Assembly (NCBI GenBank): GCA_003551705.1
Contig: PUNJ01000105.1
Location: 1 to 57,634 of the forward strand
Source: Chloroflexota bacterium
GTDB lineage: Bacteria; Chloroflexota; Dehalococcoidia; UBA2247; RBG-13-53-26
DNA length: 57,634 bases
Reading direction: 5' to 3'
Under the pieces are notes generated by a model that worked only from the letters and a program-made list of their open reading frames with translations, did no database searches and was not told the DNA's origin. Each line of letters starts with the position of its first letter. Position 1 is the first letter of the stretch. A program made the position numbers and the translations under genes. This document shows positions 15,719 through 24,439 of this stretch, in pieces.

Positions 15719-16540
15719 ATGAAGAAGAGAATCCTCACCACCCTCCTGGGCCTACCCCTCGTCCTGGTCTTCGTCTGGTTTGAACCCGCTGGGTTCCCCA
15801 TCTTCGTCCTGCTCGTGCTTGGCATAGGGTTCGTTGGCATCCTTGAATTCTATCGTTTTGCCCTGCTCACCGGGGCGCGGCCATTGGTCCTGTTCGGAGC
15901 ACTCTGGGCTTCACTATTCATAGCCGAGCCCTTCCTTACAGAGAATTATGGCCTTGAATACCTGCTGCCTGCCCTCCTGGCTTCAGCCCTGATACTCCCC
16001 CTGGCATGGTTTTACCTGTTCTCCCGCCAGAGGGGAGCCATGAGATGGGCTTGGACCGTGGCCGGCATATTATATCTGGGATGGTTGCTGGGGCATGCAG
16101 TGGGACTCAGGGTATTTGAGGATGGCCGCGAATGGGTCCTGCTTGCGTTGTTTACCACCTTTGCTTGCGATACAGGGGCCTTCCTGGTAGGCAGGACCTG
16201 GGGCCGGCGACCTATGGCGCCGGTATTAAGTCCCAAGAAGACCTGGGAGGGTGCCCTTGGAGGCTTTCTCGCTGCCCCTGCGGCGGCCCTCGCAATCAAT
16301 GCATTGTTCGATCTGGCTGGCATCGGAGTTCCATTAGGTGCAGCTAAGATCGTCGGTCTGGGGATTCTCATCGGCATCTTCGCTCAGCTTGGTGACCTCC
16401 TGGAGTCCGTATTGAAGAGGCGGGCCGGAGTCAAAGATTCCGGAGCACTTCTGCCGGGACACGGGGGCGCCCTGGACAGAATCGATAGCCTTGTATTTAG
16501 CATGGCCGTTGTCTACTATTACATTTTATGGACCACATAG
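15719..16540 (+). CDS. cdsA: Phosphatidate cytidylyltransferase (CDP-diglyceride synthase)
   Basis: 273 residues with about seven membrane helices. Makes CDP-diacylglycerol from phosphatidate and CTP, the branch point of phospholipid synthesis. The family signature is present at the end: SVLKRRAGVKDSGALLPGHGGALDRIDS, matching S-x-L-K-R-x4-K-D-x-G-x2-L-P-G-H-G-G-x-x-D-R-x-D. An earlier block GRTWGRRPMAPVLSPKKTWEG is also typical. The ATG at 15719 opens MKKRILTTLLGLPLVLVFVWF, a proper first membrane helix. The track's 32 extra residues overlap uppS and do not look like protein. The 3' end overlaps dxr by 13 bp. Confidence 0.95.
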   Translation: MKKRILTTLLGLPLVLVFVWFEPAGFPIFVLLVLGIGFVGILEFYRFALLTGARPLVLFGALWASLFIAEPFLTENYGLEYLLPALLASALILPLAWFYLFSRQRGAMRWAWTVAGILYLGWLLGHAVGLRVFEDGREWVLLALFTTFACDTGAFLVGRTWGRRPMAPVLSPKKTWEGALGGFLAAPAAALAINALFDLAGIGVPLGAAKIVGLGILIGIFAQLGDLLESVLKRRAGVKDSGALLPGHGGALDRIDSLVFSMAVVYYYILWTT

Positions 16541-17676
16541 CCAAGAGGATCGCTGTACTGGGCTCAACAGGCTCTATCGGCAGACAAACACTGGAAATCG
16601 TTCGCGTCCTTCGAGACAAGTTCCAGATTGTAGCCCTGGCAGCCGGCCGGAACACCGATCTGCTTGTGCAACAAGCGCTGGAGTTCAGACCGAATCTGGT
16701 ATACTTTGAGGAAGGCATATCCTCGAAGCCAGATTGTCTAGACTTTTGTACTTTTGCCAGCTTGGAAGAGATCGCCGGGCACCCCAACGTGGACCTGGTA
16801 CTCGTAGCAACCTCCGGAAAGGCTGGCCTGAACCCAACGATCGCCGCCCTCCGGGCACGAAAGCAGGTTGCCCTGGCCAACAAGGAAGTGCTGGTTTCGG
16901 CGGGAAACCTGGTGATGGCAGAGGCTTGTCATGCGGGCATTGACATCCTGCCAGTAGATAGCGAACACAGTGCCATTTGGCAGTGCTTGCGGGGAGAGCG
17001 AACCGCCGAGATAGAGCGGTTAGTGCTGACCGCATCAGGCGGGCCCTTTTTCCGGTATGGTCATGAGGCCATGTCAGGGATCACGCCTGAACAGGCACTC
17101 AGGCATCCAACATGGCAGATGGGCAAGAAGGTAACAATAGACTCGGCAACGCTGATGAACAAGGGAATGGAAATTATCGAAGCACGGTGGCTCTTTAACG
17201 TGGCCCTGTCACAAATTGAAGTAGTCATACACCCAGGAAGCGTTGTCCATTCCTTGGTGGAATTTCGAGACGGCTCGGTGAAGGCGCAACTAAGCCCACC
17301 CGACATGCGTTTGCCCATACAGTACGCGTTAACTTATCCCGAGCGCCTTCCCAACGATCAGTTGCCAAGAATGAAGTGGGACACACCTATGTCACTCTCT
17401 TTCGAGAAGCCCGACTGGACGAGATTTCCATGCCTTACCCTGGCGAGAGAAGCGGCCGAAAAAGGGGATACCTATCCCGCCGTACTCTCCGCAGCAGATG
17501 AAGAGGCGGTAGAACTGTTCTTAGCACACCGCATAGGGTTCACGGATATTGCTAAAATAGTAGAAGCAACATTGGAGAAACACGAACCCGTAGAGAATCC
17601 TGCATTGGAGGCCATTTTGGAAGCTGATGCCTGGGCAAGACAATTTACCGCCGATTGGAGTTTGAATAAGCTATGA
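16528..17676 (+). CDS. dxr: 1-deoxy-D-xylulose 5-phosphate reductoisomerase
   Basis: 382 residues. Second step of the MEP isoprenoid pathway: NADPH-dependent conversion of DXP to MEP. Motifs are GSTGSIGRQTLEIV (NADPH), ALANKEVLVSAG, PVDSEHSAIWQCL (metal and substrate ligands), LTASGGPFF and TWQMGKKVTIDSATLMNKGME. It overlaps the end of cdsA by 13 bp and shares ATGA with rseP, so it is translationally coupled on both sides. With ispG downstream it gives two MEP-pathway enzymes in one transcript. Confidence 0.98.
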   Translation: MDHIAKRIAVLGSTGSIGRQTLEIVRVLRDKFQIVALAAGRNTDLLVQQALEFRPNLVYFEEGISSKPDCLDFCTFASLEEIAGHPNVDLVLVATSGKAGLNPTIAALRARKQVALANKEVLVSAGNLVMAEACHAGIDILPVDSEHSAIWQCLRGERTAEIERLVLTASGGPFFRYGHEAMSGITPEQALRHPTWQMGKKVTIDSATLMNKGMEIIEARWLFNVALSQIEVVIHPGSVVHSLVEFRDGSVKAQLSPPDMRLPIQYALTYPERLPNDQLPRMKWDTPMSLSFEKPDWTRFPCLTLAREAAEKGDTYPAVLSAADEEAVELFLAHRIGFTDIAKIVEATLEKHEPVENPALEAILEADAWARQFTADWSLNKL

Positions 17677-19007
17677 CGATGTTTCTTATAATACTTGGCT
17701 TTGCCGGAGTACTGCTGGTCTTGATAGCCGCTCATGAACTGGGACATATGCTGGCTTCCAAGAGAGCGGGAGTACCTGTGGAGGAATTCGGTATAGGCTT
17801 CCCTCCACGCCTGATATCGATCAAACGAGGCGAAACCAGATACTCGCTTAATCTGATACCCCTCGGTGCTTTTGTCAAAACAGCCGGCGAGAACGATCCA
17901 TCCATGCCCGGGAGCCTGGCAGAGAAAGGTCCCTGGACCCGGATGGGAGTCTACGCGGCTGGACCCGTTGTCAATATATTCCTGGCCTTCGTATTACTGA
18001 GCGCCTTCTTCATGCTGCCGAGTCAAATCGTGCGCGGCGACGGAGCCATGGTCCACACAGTGTCGGACGGCTCGCCCGCAGAGACCGCCGGCATCCAGGT
18101 TGGAGACATTATCCTTCGAATAGATGATCACCAAATCCGGGAGTGGCAGGACGTGCAAACAGCCGTCAATGCTGATGACGGCGGGGAAAAGGCCCTCCTC
18201 ATTGAGAGAGAGGGTTCGGAAATAGAGATGACCATGACCCCGGAATACAATGCCGACTACGGCAGATACACCATCGGCGTTCTCCTGGCTTGGGGAGTGA
18301 TCACCGGCGTCGAGGAAGGGTCTGCAGCAGAAACTGCCGGAATACAGACAGGTGATACCGTTTTGGCTGTGGACAACCAGCCGGTTTACAGTGACGCCAG
18401 CCTGCTGGAAGCCATAGAGACCGCTAATGAGACCGCTACCGTGGCTTTTCTGAGGACCACAGACGGCGAGACCAGCTTGAAGACAGCGGACCTCGACATT
18501 GGCACAGCATCCACCATCGAGGCAACAGGACTGGAGAAGCTATGGGTCTCAAATACGACGATTGAGACGTCCAGGCTACCCGTCGGAAGAGCTATCTGGA
18601 CTGGTGGCAGTTACATAGTGAACCTGCCCTCTCTAATCAGTGAATCTGCGCCCCTCATCAGAGAGGACCCCAGCAAAATAGCAGTCGGAATAGTAGGAGC
18701 CGGCCAGTTGACTGTCGAGGCGGTAAGGACCACCGGCTTCAGCAACCTTCTGCTTCTCGGTGGAATGATCAGCCTGGGACTTGCCCTGTTCAACTTCATT
18801 CCAATACCGCCTTTGGATGGAGGCGGCATGCTAATCGCCTTTATTGAAGGTGTACGCAGAGGCAAGAGGCTTTCCCCGCGCACGATCCGGTATGCCTATA
18901 TTGTCGGAACAGCCTTCATGATATCGGTATTCGTAGGTATCATGTACAGTGATATAGCAAGGCTCGTCAGATCGATCATGACTGGAGAAAGCGGTTTTGG
19001 TCTATAG
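17673..19007 (+). CDS. rseP: RseP-type site-2 intramembrane zinc metalloprotease
   Basis: 444 residues. First membrane helix carries the catalytic HELGH (AAHELGHMLASKRAGV). A late membrane motif FNFIPIPPLDGGGM supplies the third zinc ligand (LDG). Between them lie two PDZ domains, each with a GIQ-GD core (AETAGIQVGDIILRID and AETAGIQTGDTVLAVD), about residues 120-200 and 205-280. A final helix YIVGTAFMISVFVGIMY follows. It cleaves transmembrane anchors such as anti-sigma factors within the membrane. The ATG overlaps the dxr stop (ATGA). No anti-sigma or sigma factor gene lies nearby. The gene position, next to dxr and cdsA, is common in many bacteria. Confidence 0.95.
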   Translation: MTMFLIILGFAGVLLVLIAAHELGHMLASKRAGVPVEEFGIGFPPRLISIKRGETRYSLNLIPLGAFVKTAGENDPSMPGSLAEKGPWTRMGVYAAGPVVNIFLAFVLLSAFFMLPSQIVRGDGAMVHTVSDGSPAETAGIQVGDIILRIDDHQIREWQDVQTAVNADDGGEKALLIEREGSEIEMTMTPEYNADYGRYTIGVLLAWGVITGVEEGSAAETAGIQTGDTVLAVDNQPVYSDASLLEAIETANETATVAFLRTTDGETSLKTADLDIGTASTIEATGLEKLWVSNTTIETSRLPVGRAIWTGGSYIVNLPSLISESAPLIREDPSKIAVGIVGAGQLTVEAVRTTGFSNLLLLGGMISLGLALFNFIPIPPLDGGGMLIAFIEGVRRGKRLSPRTIRYAYIVGTAFMISVFVGIMYSDIARLVRSIMTGESGFGL

Positions 19008-20079
19008 AAAACGCAGGGTTTCCCATCCTTTGCGGATTGGGAATGTCACTATCGGAGGAGACGCCCCCATAGCCGTCCAGTCCATGACAAAGACCGATAC
19101 CCGGAATGTTAAGGCAACTGTCCAGCAGATCGGCGAGCTTGAAGAATACGGTTGCGATATTGTCCGCATAGCTGTGCCTGACGAGGAAGCCGCCCAGGCC
19201 CTCGCGGCTATCAAGAAACGCACCAGGCTTCCCATCATAGCCGACATCCATTTCGATTACCGCCTGGCCCTTCAGGCCCTGGAATCGGGCGTAGATGGGC
19301 TCCGGTTGAATCCAGGTAATATAAGATCGGCCGAGCACGTAGCAGCCGTCGTCCGTGCCGCCAAGGAACGCGAAGTCCCGCTTCGCGTAGGCGTCAATGT
19401 CGGCAGCCTTCCCAAGTCCCTCCTTCCTGAAGCTCCCTTGCCGGACAGGATGGTGGAAGCGGCTATGGAGCACATACGTATACTGGAGGACCACGACTTT
19501 GACCTCATCAAGATATCGCTCAAAGCCTTCGATGTTCCCACCACCATTGAAGCCTACCAGTTAATGTCCGAAAAGGTGCCTTACCCCTTGCACTTGGGTG
19601 TTACCGAAGCCGGATTACTCAAGGCAGGGAGCATACGCAGTACTCTCGGCATAGGTATCCTGCTCTACTTGGGTATCGGCGATACCATCCGTGTTTCTCT
19701 GACCGCCCATCCCAGGGAAGAGGTGATCGCCGCCTACGAGATTCTCAAGGGGCTCAACCTTACGCAGCGGGGCCCAACCCTGGTCAGTTGCCCCACCTGC
19801 GGCCGGTGCGAAGTCAACCTGGTTTCACTAGCGGAAGCCGTGGAAGCGAGATTGTCCCGCATAAAAGAACCTATCAAGGTTGCTGTCATGGGATGTGTGG
19901 TAAACGGCCCTGGTGAGGCCATGGACGCGGACGTCGGTATAGCCTGCGGCAATCGTCGTGGCGTCATATTCAAGAAAGGGGAGGTAGTGCGGACGGTGGA
20001 AGAGAAGGACTTCCTCGAAACCCTGATGAGCGAGATCATGGAGGTCGCCCGGTCCGGCGGCAATCAGTTTAAGGGGTGA
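18997..20079 (+). CDS. ispG: 4-hydroxy-3-methylbut-2-enyl diphosphate synthase (flavodoxin/ferredoxin)
   Basis: 360 residues, the bacterial two-domain form. Reductively opens MEcPP to HMBPP using a 4Fe-4S cluster. Seen: PIAVQSMTKTDTRN, IVRIAVPDEEAAQAL, ADIHFDYRLAL, GLRLNPGNI, and the cluster ligands SCPTCGRCEV and the Glu-bearing block GCVVNGPGEAMDADVGIA. The start is TTG with GGAG 9 nt upstream, overlapping the rseP end by 11 bp. It is followed after 6 bp by proS. A reductase partner (flavodoxin or ferredoxin) is not adjacent. Confidence 0.98.
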   Translation: MVYRKRRVSHPLRIGNVTIGGDAPIAVQSMTKTDTRNVKATVQQIGELEEYGCDIVRIAVPDEEAAQALAAIKKRTRLPIIADIHFDYRLALQALESGVDGLRLNPGNIRSAEHVAAVVRAAKEREVPLRVGVNVGSLPKSLLPEAPLPDRMVEAAMEHIRILEDHDFDLIKISLKAFDVPTTIEAYQLMSEKVPYPLHLGVTEAGLLKAGSIRSTLGIGILLYLGIGDTIRVSLTAHPREEVIAAYEILKGLNLTQRGPTLVSCPTCGRCEVNLVSLAEAVEARLSRIKEPIKVAVMGCVVNGPGEAMDADVGIACGNRRGVIFKKGEVVRTVEEKDFLETLMSEIMEVARSGGNQFKG

Positions 20080-20085
20080 AGATAG

Positions 20086-21777
20086 ATGCGCGTATCCAGG
20101 CTCTTGACCAAGACCTTGCGAGAGGTACCCAGCGAAGCGGAGACTGTTAGTCACCACTACCTGCTCCGTTCCGGTATGGTGCACCAAATCGCCGCAGGGG
20201 TTTACGCGTATCTTCCACTAGGCTGGAAAGTCCTGCGCAAGATTGAGAACATCATCCGGGAAGAATTGGACAGCGCCGGCGCCCAGGAAATTATGATGCC
20301 GGTACTGCAACCTCTCGAACTCTGGGAAAAAACCCAACGGCACCACGCTTTCGGCAAGGCGCTATTCACCCTCACCGACCGGCGTGATCGTACCCTGTGC
20401 CTGGGTCCTACTCACGAGGAGGTGGTCACTGAACTGGTTAGACATCAGGTCAGAAGCTACCGGGACCTGCCTCTTCTCATATACCAGCTCCAAACGAAAT
20501 TCCGGGATGAACCCCGCCCGAGGGCCGGCCTGATGAGGGTCAGGGAGTTCACCATGATGGACCTTTACAGCTTCGACACCAACGAAGAAGCTCTGGATAT
20601 CAGCTATCAGAAGATGAGAAAGGCCTATCGTAACATCTATGAGCGTTGTGGACTGCCCACCCTGGAGGTAGAGGCAGACAGCGGGGCCATAGGCGGCAAG
20701 GACTCTCACGAGTTCATGGTTATCACTGATACCGGAGAAGACGAAGTCATCCGCTGCACGACTTGTGAATATGCTGCCAATGTGGAAAAGGCAGAAAGCA
20801 TAAAACCAGCCGGCGAAAGAAGATCCCTTGAGCCGGTGGAGGAAGTTGCCACTCCCGGAATGAAGTCTATCGAGGAGGTAGCAGATTTCCTGCAAGTGCC
20901 AAGAAACCGCACAATGAAGGCTGTATTCTACTCCGCCGACGGCAATCTGGTGTTCGCGGCCATCCGGGGCGACCTCGATGTGAACGAAATCAAGTTGAAA
21001 AACGCACTGAAGTGTACCGAGTTGCAATTGGCTTCCGAGCAGCAGGTCCGCCTGGCAGGACTGGTGGCTGGCTCTGCATCACCCGTTGGCCTGACCGGCG
21101 TGAAGGTGGTGGCTGACGATTCCATTACTCTGGGCACCAATTTCGTAGCCGGGGCCAACCGGCCGGACCGTCACCTGCTAAACGTGAACTACCCCCGTGA
21201 CTTCAAGGTGGACATCATGCAGGACATAGCCGCTACCAGGGCGGGATATGCCTGTCCCCGTTGCGGGCATGTTCTTACCTCTACCCGCGGAGTCGAGGTA
21301 GGACATATCTTCAAACTCGGCACCCTGTTCAGTAACACCCTGGGCGCGTTTTTCCTGGACAATGAAGGTCGCCAGCAGCCCATCGTTATGGGCTGTTATG
21401 GCATAGGCGTTGGCCGCCTTATGGCGGCGGCCATTGAACAGAACCATGATGACCAGGGCATCATCTGGCCGGCTCCCCTGGCCCCCTATCAAGTGTACCT
21501 TTGCGGGATAGGCATGGACAAGACCGAAGTAGCAACCGCAGCGGACAGCCTTTACGAGGACCTGCGGGCAAACGGCGTGGAGGTACTGTATGACGACCGG
21601 GCGGAGTCACCGGGCATCAAGTTCAACGACGCCGATCTTCTGGGCATACCCCTGCGGGTTGTCATCAGCCCGCGCACCCTCAAGCAGCAGGGAGCAGAGG
21701 TCAAGAGGCGCAACTCCAAGGAGAGCCAGATTATGCCGCTGGACGACCTCATACGTCAACTCAAGAGCTGGTCTTAA
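20086..21777 (+). CDS. proS: Prolyl-tRNA synthetase (bacterial type with editing insertion)
   Basis: 563 residues, class II synthetase. The N-terminal catalytic half shows GMVHQIAAGVYAYLPLGWKVL, LCLGPTHEEVVTEL (motif 2 region) and RPRAGLMRVREFTMMDLYSFD. An inserted YbaK-like editing domain spans roughly residues 230-390 and hydrolyses Ala-tRNA-Pro. The core resumes at GVEVGHIFKLGTLFS and GCYGIGVGRLMAAAIEQNHD. The C-terminus is the anticodon-binding domain. AGGGG lies before the ATG. It is the last gene of the run that starts at hslU or pyrH; a convergent gene ends 27 bp on. Confidence 0.97.
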   Translation: MRVSRLLTKTLREVPSEAETVSHHYLLRSGMVHQIAAGVYAYLPLGWKVLRKIENIIREELDSAGAQEIMMPVLQPLELWEKTQRHHAFGKALFTLTDRRDRTLCLGPTHEEVVTELVRHQVRSYRDLPLLIYQLQTKFRDEPRPRAGLMRVREFTMMDLYSFDTNEEALDISYQKMRKAYRNIYERCGLPTLEVEADSGAIGGKDSHEFMVITDTGEDEVIRCTTCEYAANVEKAESIKPAGERRSLEPVEEVATPGMKSIEEVADFLQVPRNRTMKAVFYSADGNLVFAAIRGDLDVNEIKLKNALKCTELQLASEQQVRLAGLVAGSASPVGLTGVKVVADDSITLGTNFVAGANRPDRHLLNVNYPRDFKVDIMQDIAATRAGYACPRCGHVLTSTRGVEVGHIFKLGTLFSNTLGAFFLDNEGRQQPIVMGCYGIGVGRLMAAAIEQNHDDQGIIWPAPLAPYQVYLCGIGMDKTEVATAADSLYEDLRANGVEVLYDDRAESPGIKFNDADLLGIPLRVVISPRTLKQQGAEVKRRNSKESQIMPLDDLIRQLKSWS

Positions 21778-21804
21778 CCGGCGGGCACACTCAAGGGCCT
21801 TGGC

Positions 21805-23529
21805 TCACACCTGCTTCGCCGAGTTCCGCACCCGCTTTCTAACCTTCCACAACTGCTCCACCAGTGAGGCGGGCTCCTCCTTGCCTTGCTCCTCCCATGG
21901 CTTACCCAGACCCAAATCGCTCGCAATGATCTTGTAGCAGTTGTAGGACTCGGAAGCACCGGCGTTGGAGCCCACATGCCAGCACCCTCCGGTGGCATAT
22001 AGATTCTTAACCGGTGTGCGATGATTTGCCAACTCAGGCGTCGGCCGCTTGTCCACGTTCTGGTAGGCAGGACGATCGATTCCGGCCATGGTGCCCCGAG
22101 GCCCCAGGTTCTTCATGCGTAGATTATCATAGGGGCTGTTGGTATCCACACCGATGACGTTGCTCCATGTCATGTTGGGAGCATACTGCTGCCAGATGCC
22201 TATCAGTTCGTCAGCATAGCGCTCCTTGATTTCCAGCCACTCCCTCTCCGTGTAGCGTGTCGCCGGCGGCGCCAGCTGCTCGCTCTGGGCAACGTGCTTG
22301 CCGGGCGGCGCATAGGAGGGATCTACAATGCTGTGACAGGTCACCGTAGGGCAGTAGTCTTCCAGAGGGGGCCATGTCTCCAGCTTCTCGTACATGCACT
22401 CTCGGACTATATGCATGGGATCGGGGTCCGGTTGCAGCCCCAGCCATAGGCAGTCGTGAATATCCGGATTGAAGCTTTCCGCGACGTATTCAGGCGCTTC
22501 ATGAAGGGCAAAAGTATACCACATCAGGCAGCCGAAATTGGCCTCCAGCAAATCGACCCGTTTGGCGGTTAGCTTGTCCAGGTACTCCCGGCCGATAAGG
22601 TCGAAGCAGAGTTGCCACGGACTCATGCCCGCACTGACCACCAGCTTCCGGGCAGCAATTTGGCTCCCGTCGGCCAGCCTTACTCCAGTAGCAGTACCAT
22701 TTTCAATGATCACCTTATCGACTTCCGCATGCGTAAAAAACTTGCAACCGTTTTGCACCAGGATCTGGTGAGCGGCATGTGCGACCTGGTGAGTGCCACC
22801 TCGGGCAAAACCTATGGTCGGCAAGGTCGTGGCCATACCCAGTGCGTTAATGCCGTCGCCGAGTTGCGTAACATCAGTCACGCCCGATACTGCGAATCGC
22901 AGGATACACGACTGCAGTTCCGGACTTTCATACCATTCCCGGCACATGCGGAGTACGCTGGCCGACATGACCAGGCCATCCGGATTGAAACCGGCCTCAA
23001 GAAGCTTCGGGTACACGGCTATCTGTCTCTCGAGGAATTCCGGTTGCATTCGCCACTCGGCCGGATTGTACAGCGTGTCCATCTGCACGTTCTGCCATTC
23101 ATCCGTATGCTCCAGAGCGGACACCCTGAGCCAGGTCTCCGCGTCAGCCTGGGAAAATCTGGCCAGTTCTTTTGCTGTGCGCTCCTGGTGGGGGTCATGC
23201 TTGTCACTGTAGATGGCCAGGCACGTTCCATTGTCCCGGAATACGAAGCCATCGCTGCAGAGATGCTGCTCCCACCGGGCGCCATATTCCCAGAACTCCG
23301 GAAAGTCTCGCCACACCGGCAGATAGTACCAGGGCAAGATAATGTTAGCATGGTCGTTACCCCGGAAGCCGGGCGCCGACATCTCTTCAGTCGACAGGCA
23401 ACCGCCAATCTCGTGGCGCCTCTCGAAGATACCCACGCTCATGCCGGCGTACTTGATCAGATACATGGCCAGCAGGAGTCCCTTGTTCCCGCCCCCGATA
23501 ATAACGGCATCATAAGTTGCGTCCGCCAT
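21805..23529 (-). CDS. FAD-dependent oxidoreductase, phytoene-desaturase/carotenoid-isomerase-like
   Basis: 574 residues. The N-terminus DAVIIGGGNKGLLLAMYLIKYAGMSVGIFERRHEIGGCLSTEE is the Rossmann FAD motif followed by the GG-doublet of the CrtI/amine-oxidase superfamily. The C-terminus has the second FAD block (PVKNLYATGGCWHVGSNAGASESYNCYKII). The body includes DGINALGMATTLPTIGFARGGTHQVAHA, as in carotenoid isomerase or desaturase-like enzymes. No membrane helix is evident. Substrate unknown; a hydrophobic isoprenoid is possible but not shown. The ATG at 23529 is chosen because AAAGGAGG sits 5 nt upstream; the track's 49 extra residues have no support. It converges with proS. Confidence 0.87.
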   Translation of the reverse strand: MADATYDAVIIGGGNKGLLLAMYLIKYAGMSVGIFERRHEIGGCLSTEEMSAPGFRGNDHANIILPWYYLPVWRDFPEFWEYGARWEQHLCSDGFVFRDNGTCLAIYSDKHDPHQERTAKELARFSQADAETWLRVSALEHTDEWQNVQMDTLYNPAEWRMQPEFLERQIAVYPKLLEAGFNPDGLVMSASVLRMCREWYESPELQSCILRFAVSGVTDVTQLGDGINALGMATTLPTIGFARGGTHQVAHAAHQILVQNGCKFFTHAEVDKVIIENGTATGVRLADGSQIAARKLVVSAGMSPWQLCFDLIGREYLDKLTAKRVDLLEANFGCLMWYTFALHEAPEYVAESFNPDIHDCLWLGLQPDPDPMHIVRECMYEKLETWPPLEDYCPTVTCHSIVDPSYAPPGKHVAQSEQLAPPATRYTEREWLEIKERYADELIGIWQQYAPNMTWSNVIGVDTNSPYDNLRMKNLGPRGTMAGIDRPAYQNVDKRPTPELANHRTPVKNLYATGGCWHVGSNAGASESYNCYKIIASDLGLGKPWEEQGKEEPASLVEQLWKVRKRVRNSAKQV

Positions 23530-23896
23530 AGTGCCTCCTTTTGTGAACCAATTCCCCCTGCTGCCGAGGAACATGGGTGTGCAGGTCTTGGAACGGACTT
23601 TCTTGGGAAGTCTCTTGGACTTGCCAAGGACTTGCATACAGAAAGTCGGGTACGATACCTGGTGGAAATAATACACTGCAAGTATAAGAAAGTTATGAGG
23701 CAGGAATTAGAGCAGGGTTATACCGCCTTCGAACTAGTCCGAGACCAGATGTCGACTCTGTAAATCTGAGGGCACTCACTGATCTTGACGTCACGTACTC
23801 AGAGAAGTTCCTGGATTCACAGCGAGTGATGGCTCTCCACCATGTCGATCGCGGCGTACGGGAGTTATCTGCCCCATAGCGAGATGGCGGGAATGT
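23530..23896. other. Intergenic stretch, no gene recognised
   Basis: Between the FAD oxidoreductase start and the cupin stop. On the minus strand TTGCAG-18 bp-TATCGT (about 23650-23680) could be the promoter of the oxidoreductase. A plus-strand open stretch ending in RQELEQGYTAFELVRDQMSTL (stop near 23763) reads like a protein end, but it continues antisense through the oxidoreductase and has no start, so it is not called. Confidence 0.35.
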
Positions 23897-24409
23897 TCAT
23901 GGAGAAAGCCTCGCTATCTGCTCCCCAAACTCCGGATACGCCGCGATAAGCGCATCGCGATTCCCCGTCTCGTAGTCCGCATAATCAAATCCAGGCGCCA
24001 CGGTTGTGCCCATAAGGGCAAACCGGCCACCTGGTATGAGCCTGGCCCCTTGCCAAGCACCCCGGGGGATTACTATCTGCGGGCTCATTCCCGCAGCCAG
24101 ATCAGTGCCCAGCACCTTCTTGACTCCGTACCCGCCCGGAAATAGAAGCAGCATTTCCACAGGGTCACCCGCGTAGAAGTGGAAGATCTCATCGCTCTGC
24201 AGTTTGTGCATGACGGAACAGGTCTCCGGCGTCAGCATGTAATAAATGGCCGTCCCCAGAGACCGGCCGCCCTTGTAACGGTCCGGTAACCCGCCGGATG
24301 TGGACGGAAGCAACTGCTCATTCGCCCTGTATGTTTCCACGAAGAACCCGCCCTCTCTGGGATGGGGCTGCAGTTTGAGCCATTCCTTCAACTGCTCGAC
24401 AGTCATCAT
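23897..24409 (-). CDS. Cupin, DUF985 family
   Basis: 170 residues forming one double-stranded beta-helix. Typical DUF985 blocks are LKLQPHPREGGFFVETYRA, GTAIYYMLTPETCSVMHKLQSDEIFHFYAGDPVEMLLL and RGAWQGARLIPGGRFALMGTTVAPGFDYADYE. Family members are small, probably metal- or sugar-binding proteins without a firm function. Two consecutive ATG codons follow GGAGGAG; I take the first (24409), and the track's TTG overlaps the Shine-Dalgarno. It begins 31 bp after the adenine deaminase stop on the same strand and is probably co-transcribed. Confidence 0.88.
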   Translation of the reverse strand: MMTVEQLKEWLKLQPHPREGGFFVETYRANEQLLPSTSGGLPDRYKGGRSLGTAIYYMLTPETCSVMHKLQSDEIFHFYAGDPVEMLLLFPGGYGVKKVLGTDLAAGMSPQIVIPRGAWQGARLIPGGRFALMGTTVAPGFDYADYETGNRDALIAAYPEFGEQIARLSP

Positions 24410-24439
24410 GCGCGTCTCCTCCAAACAGGCGTGTTCGGT

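Noticed and set aside
22612-23763. 383-residue plus-strand ORF, with a protein-like tail at 23696-23763
   Set aside because: Antisense to the FAD oxidoreductase, no ribosome site, no family features; only the last 22 codons look protein-like and they have no start of their own.
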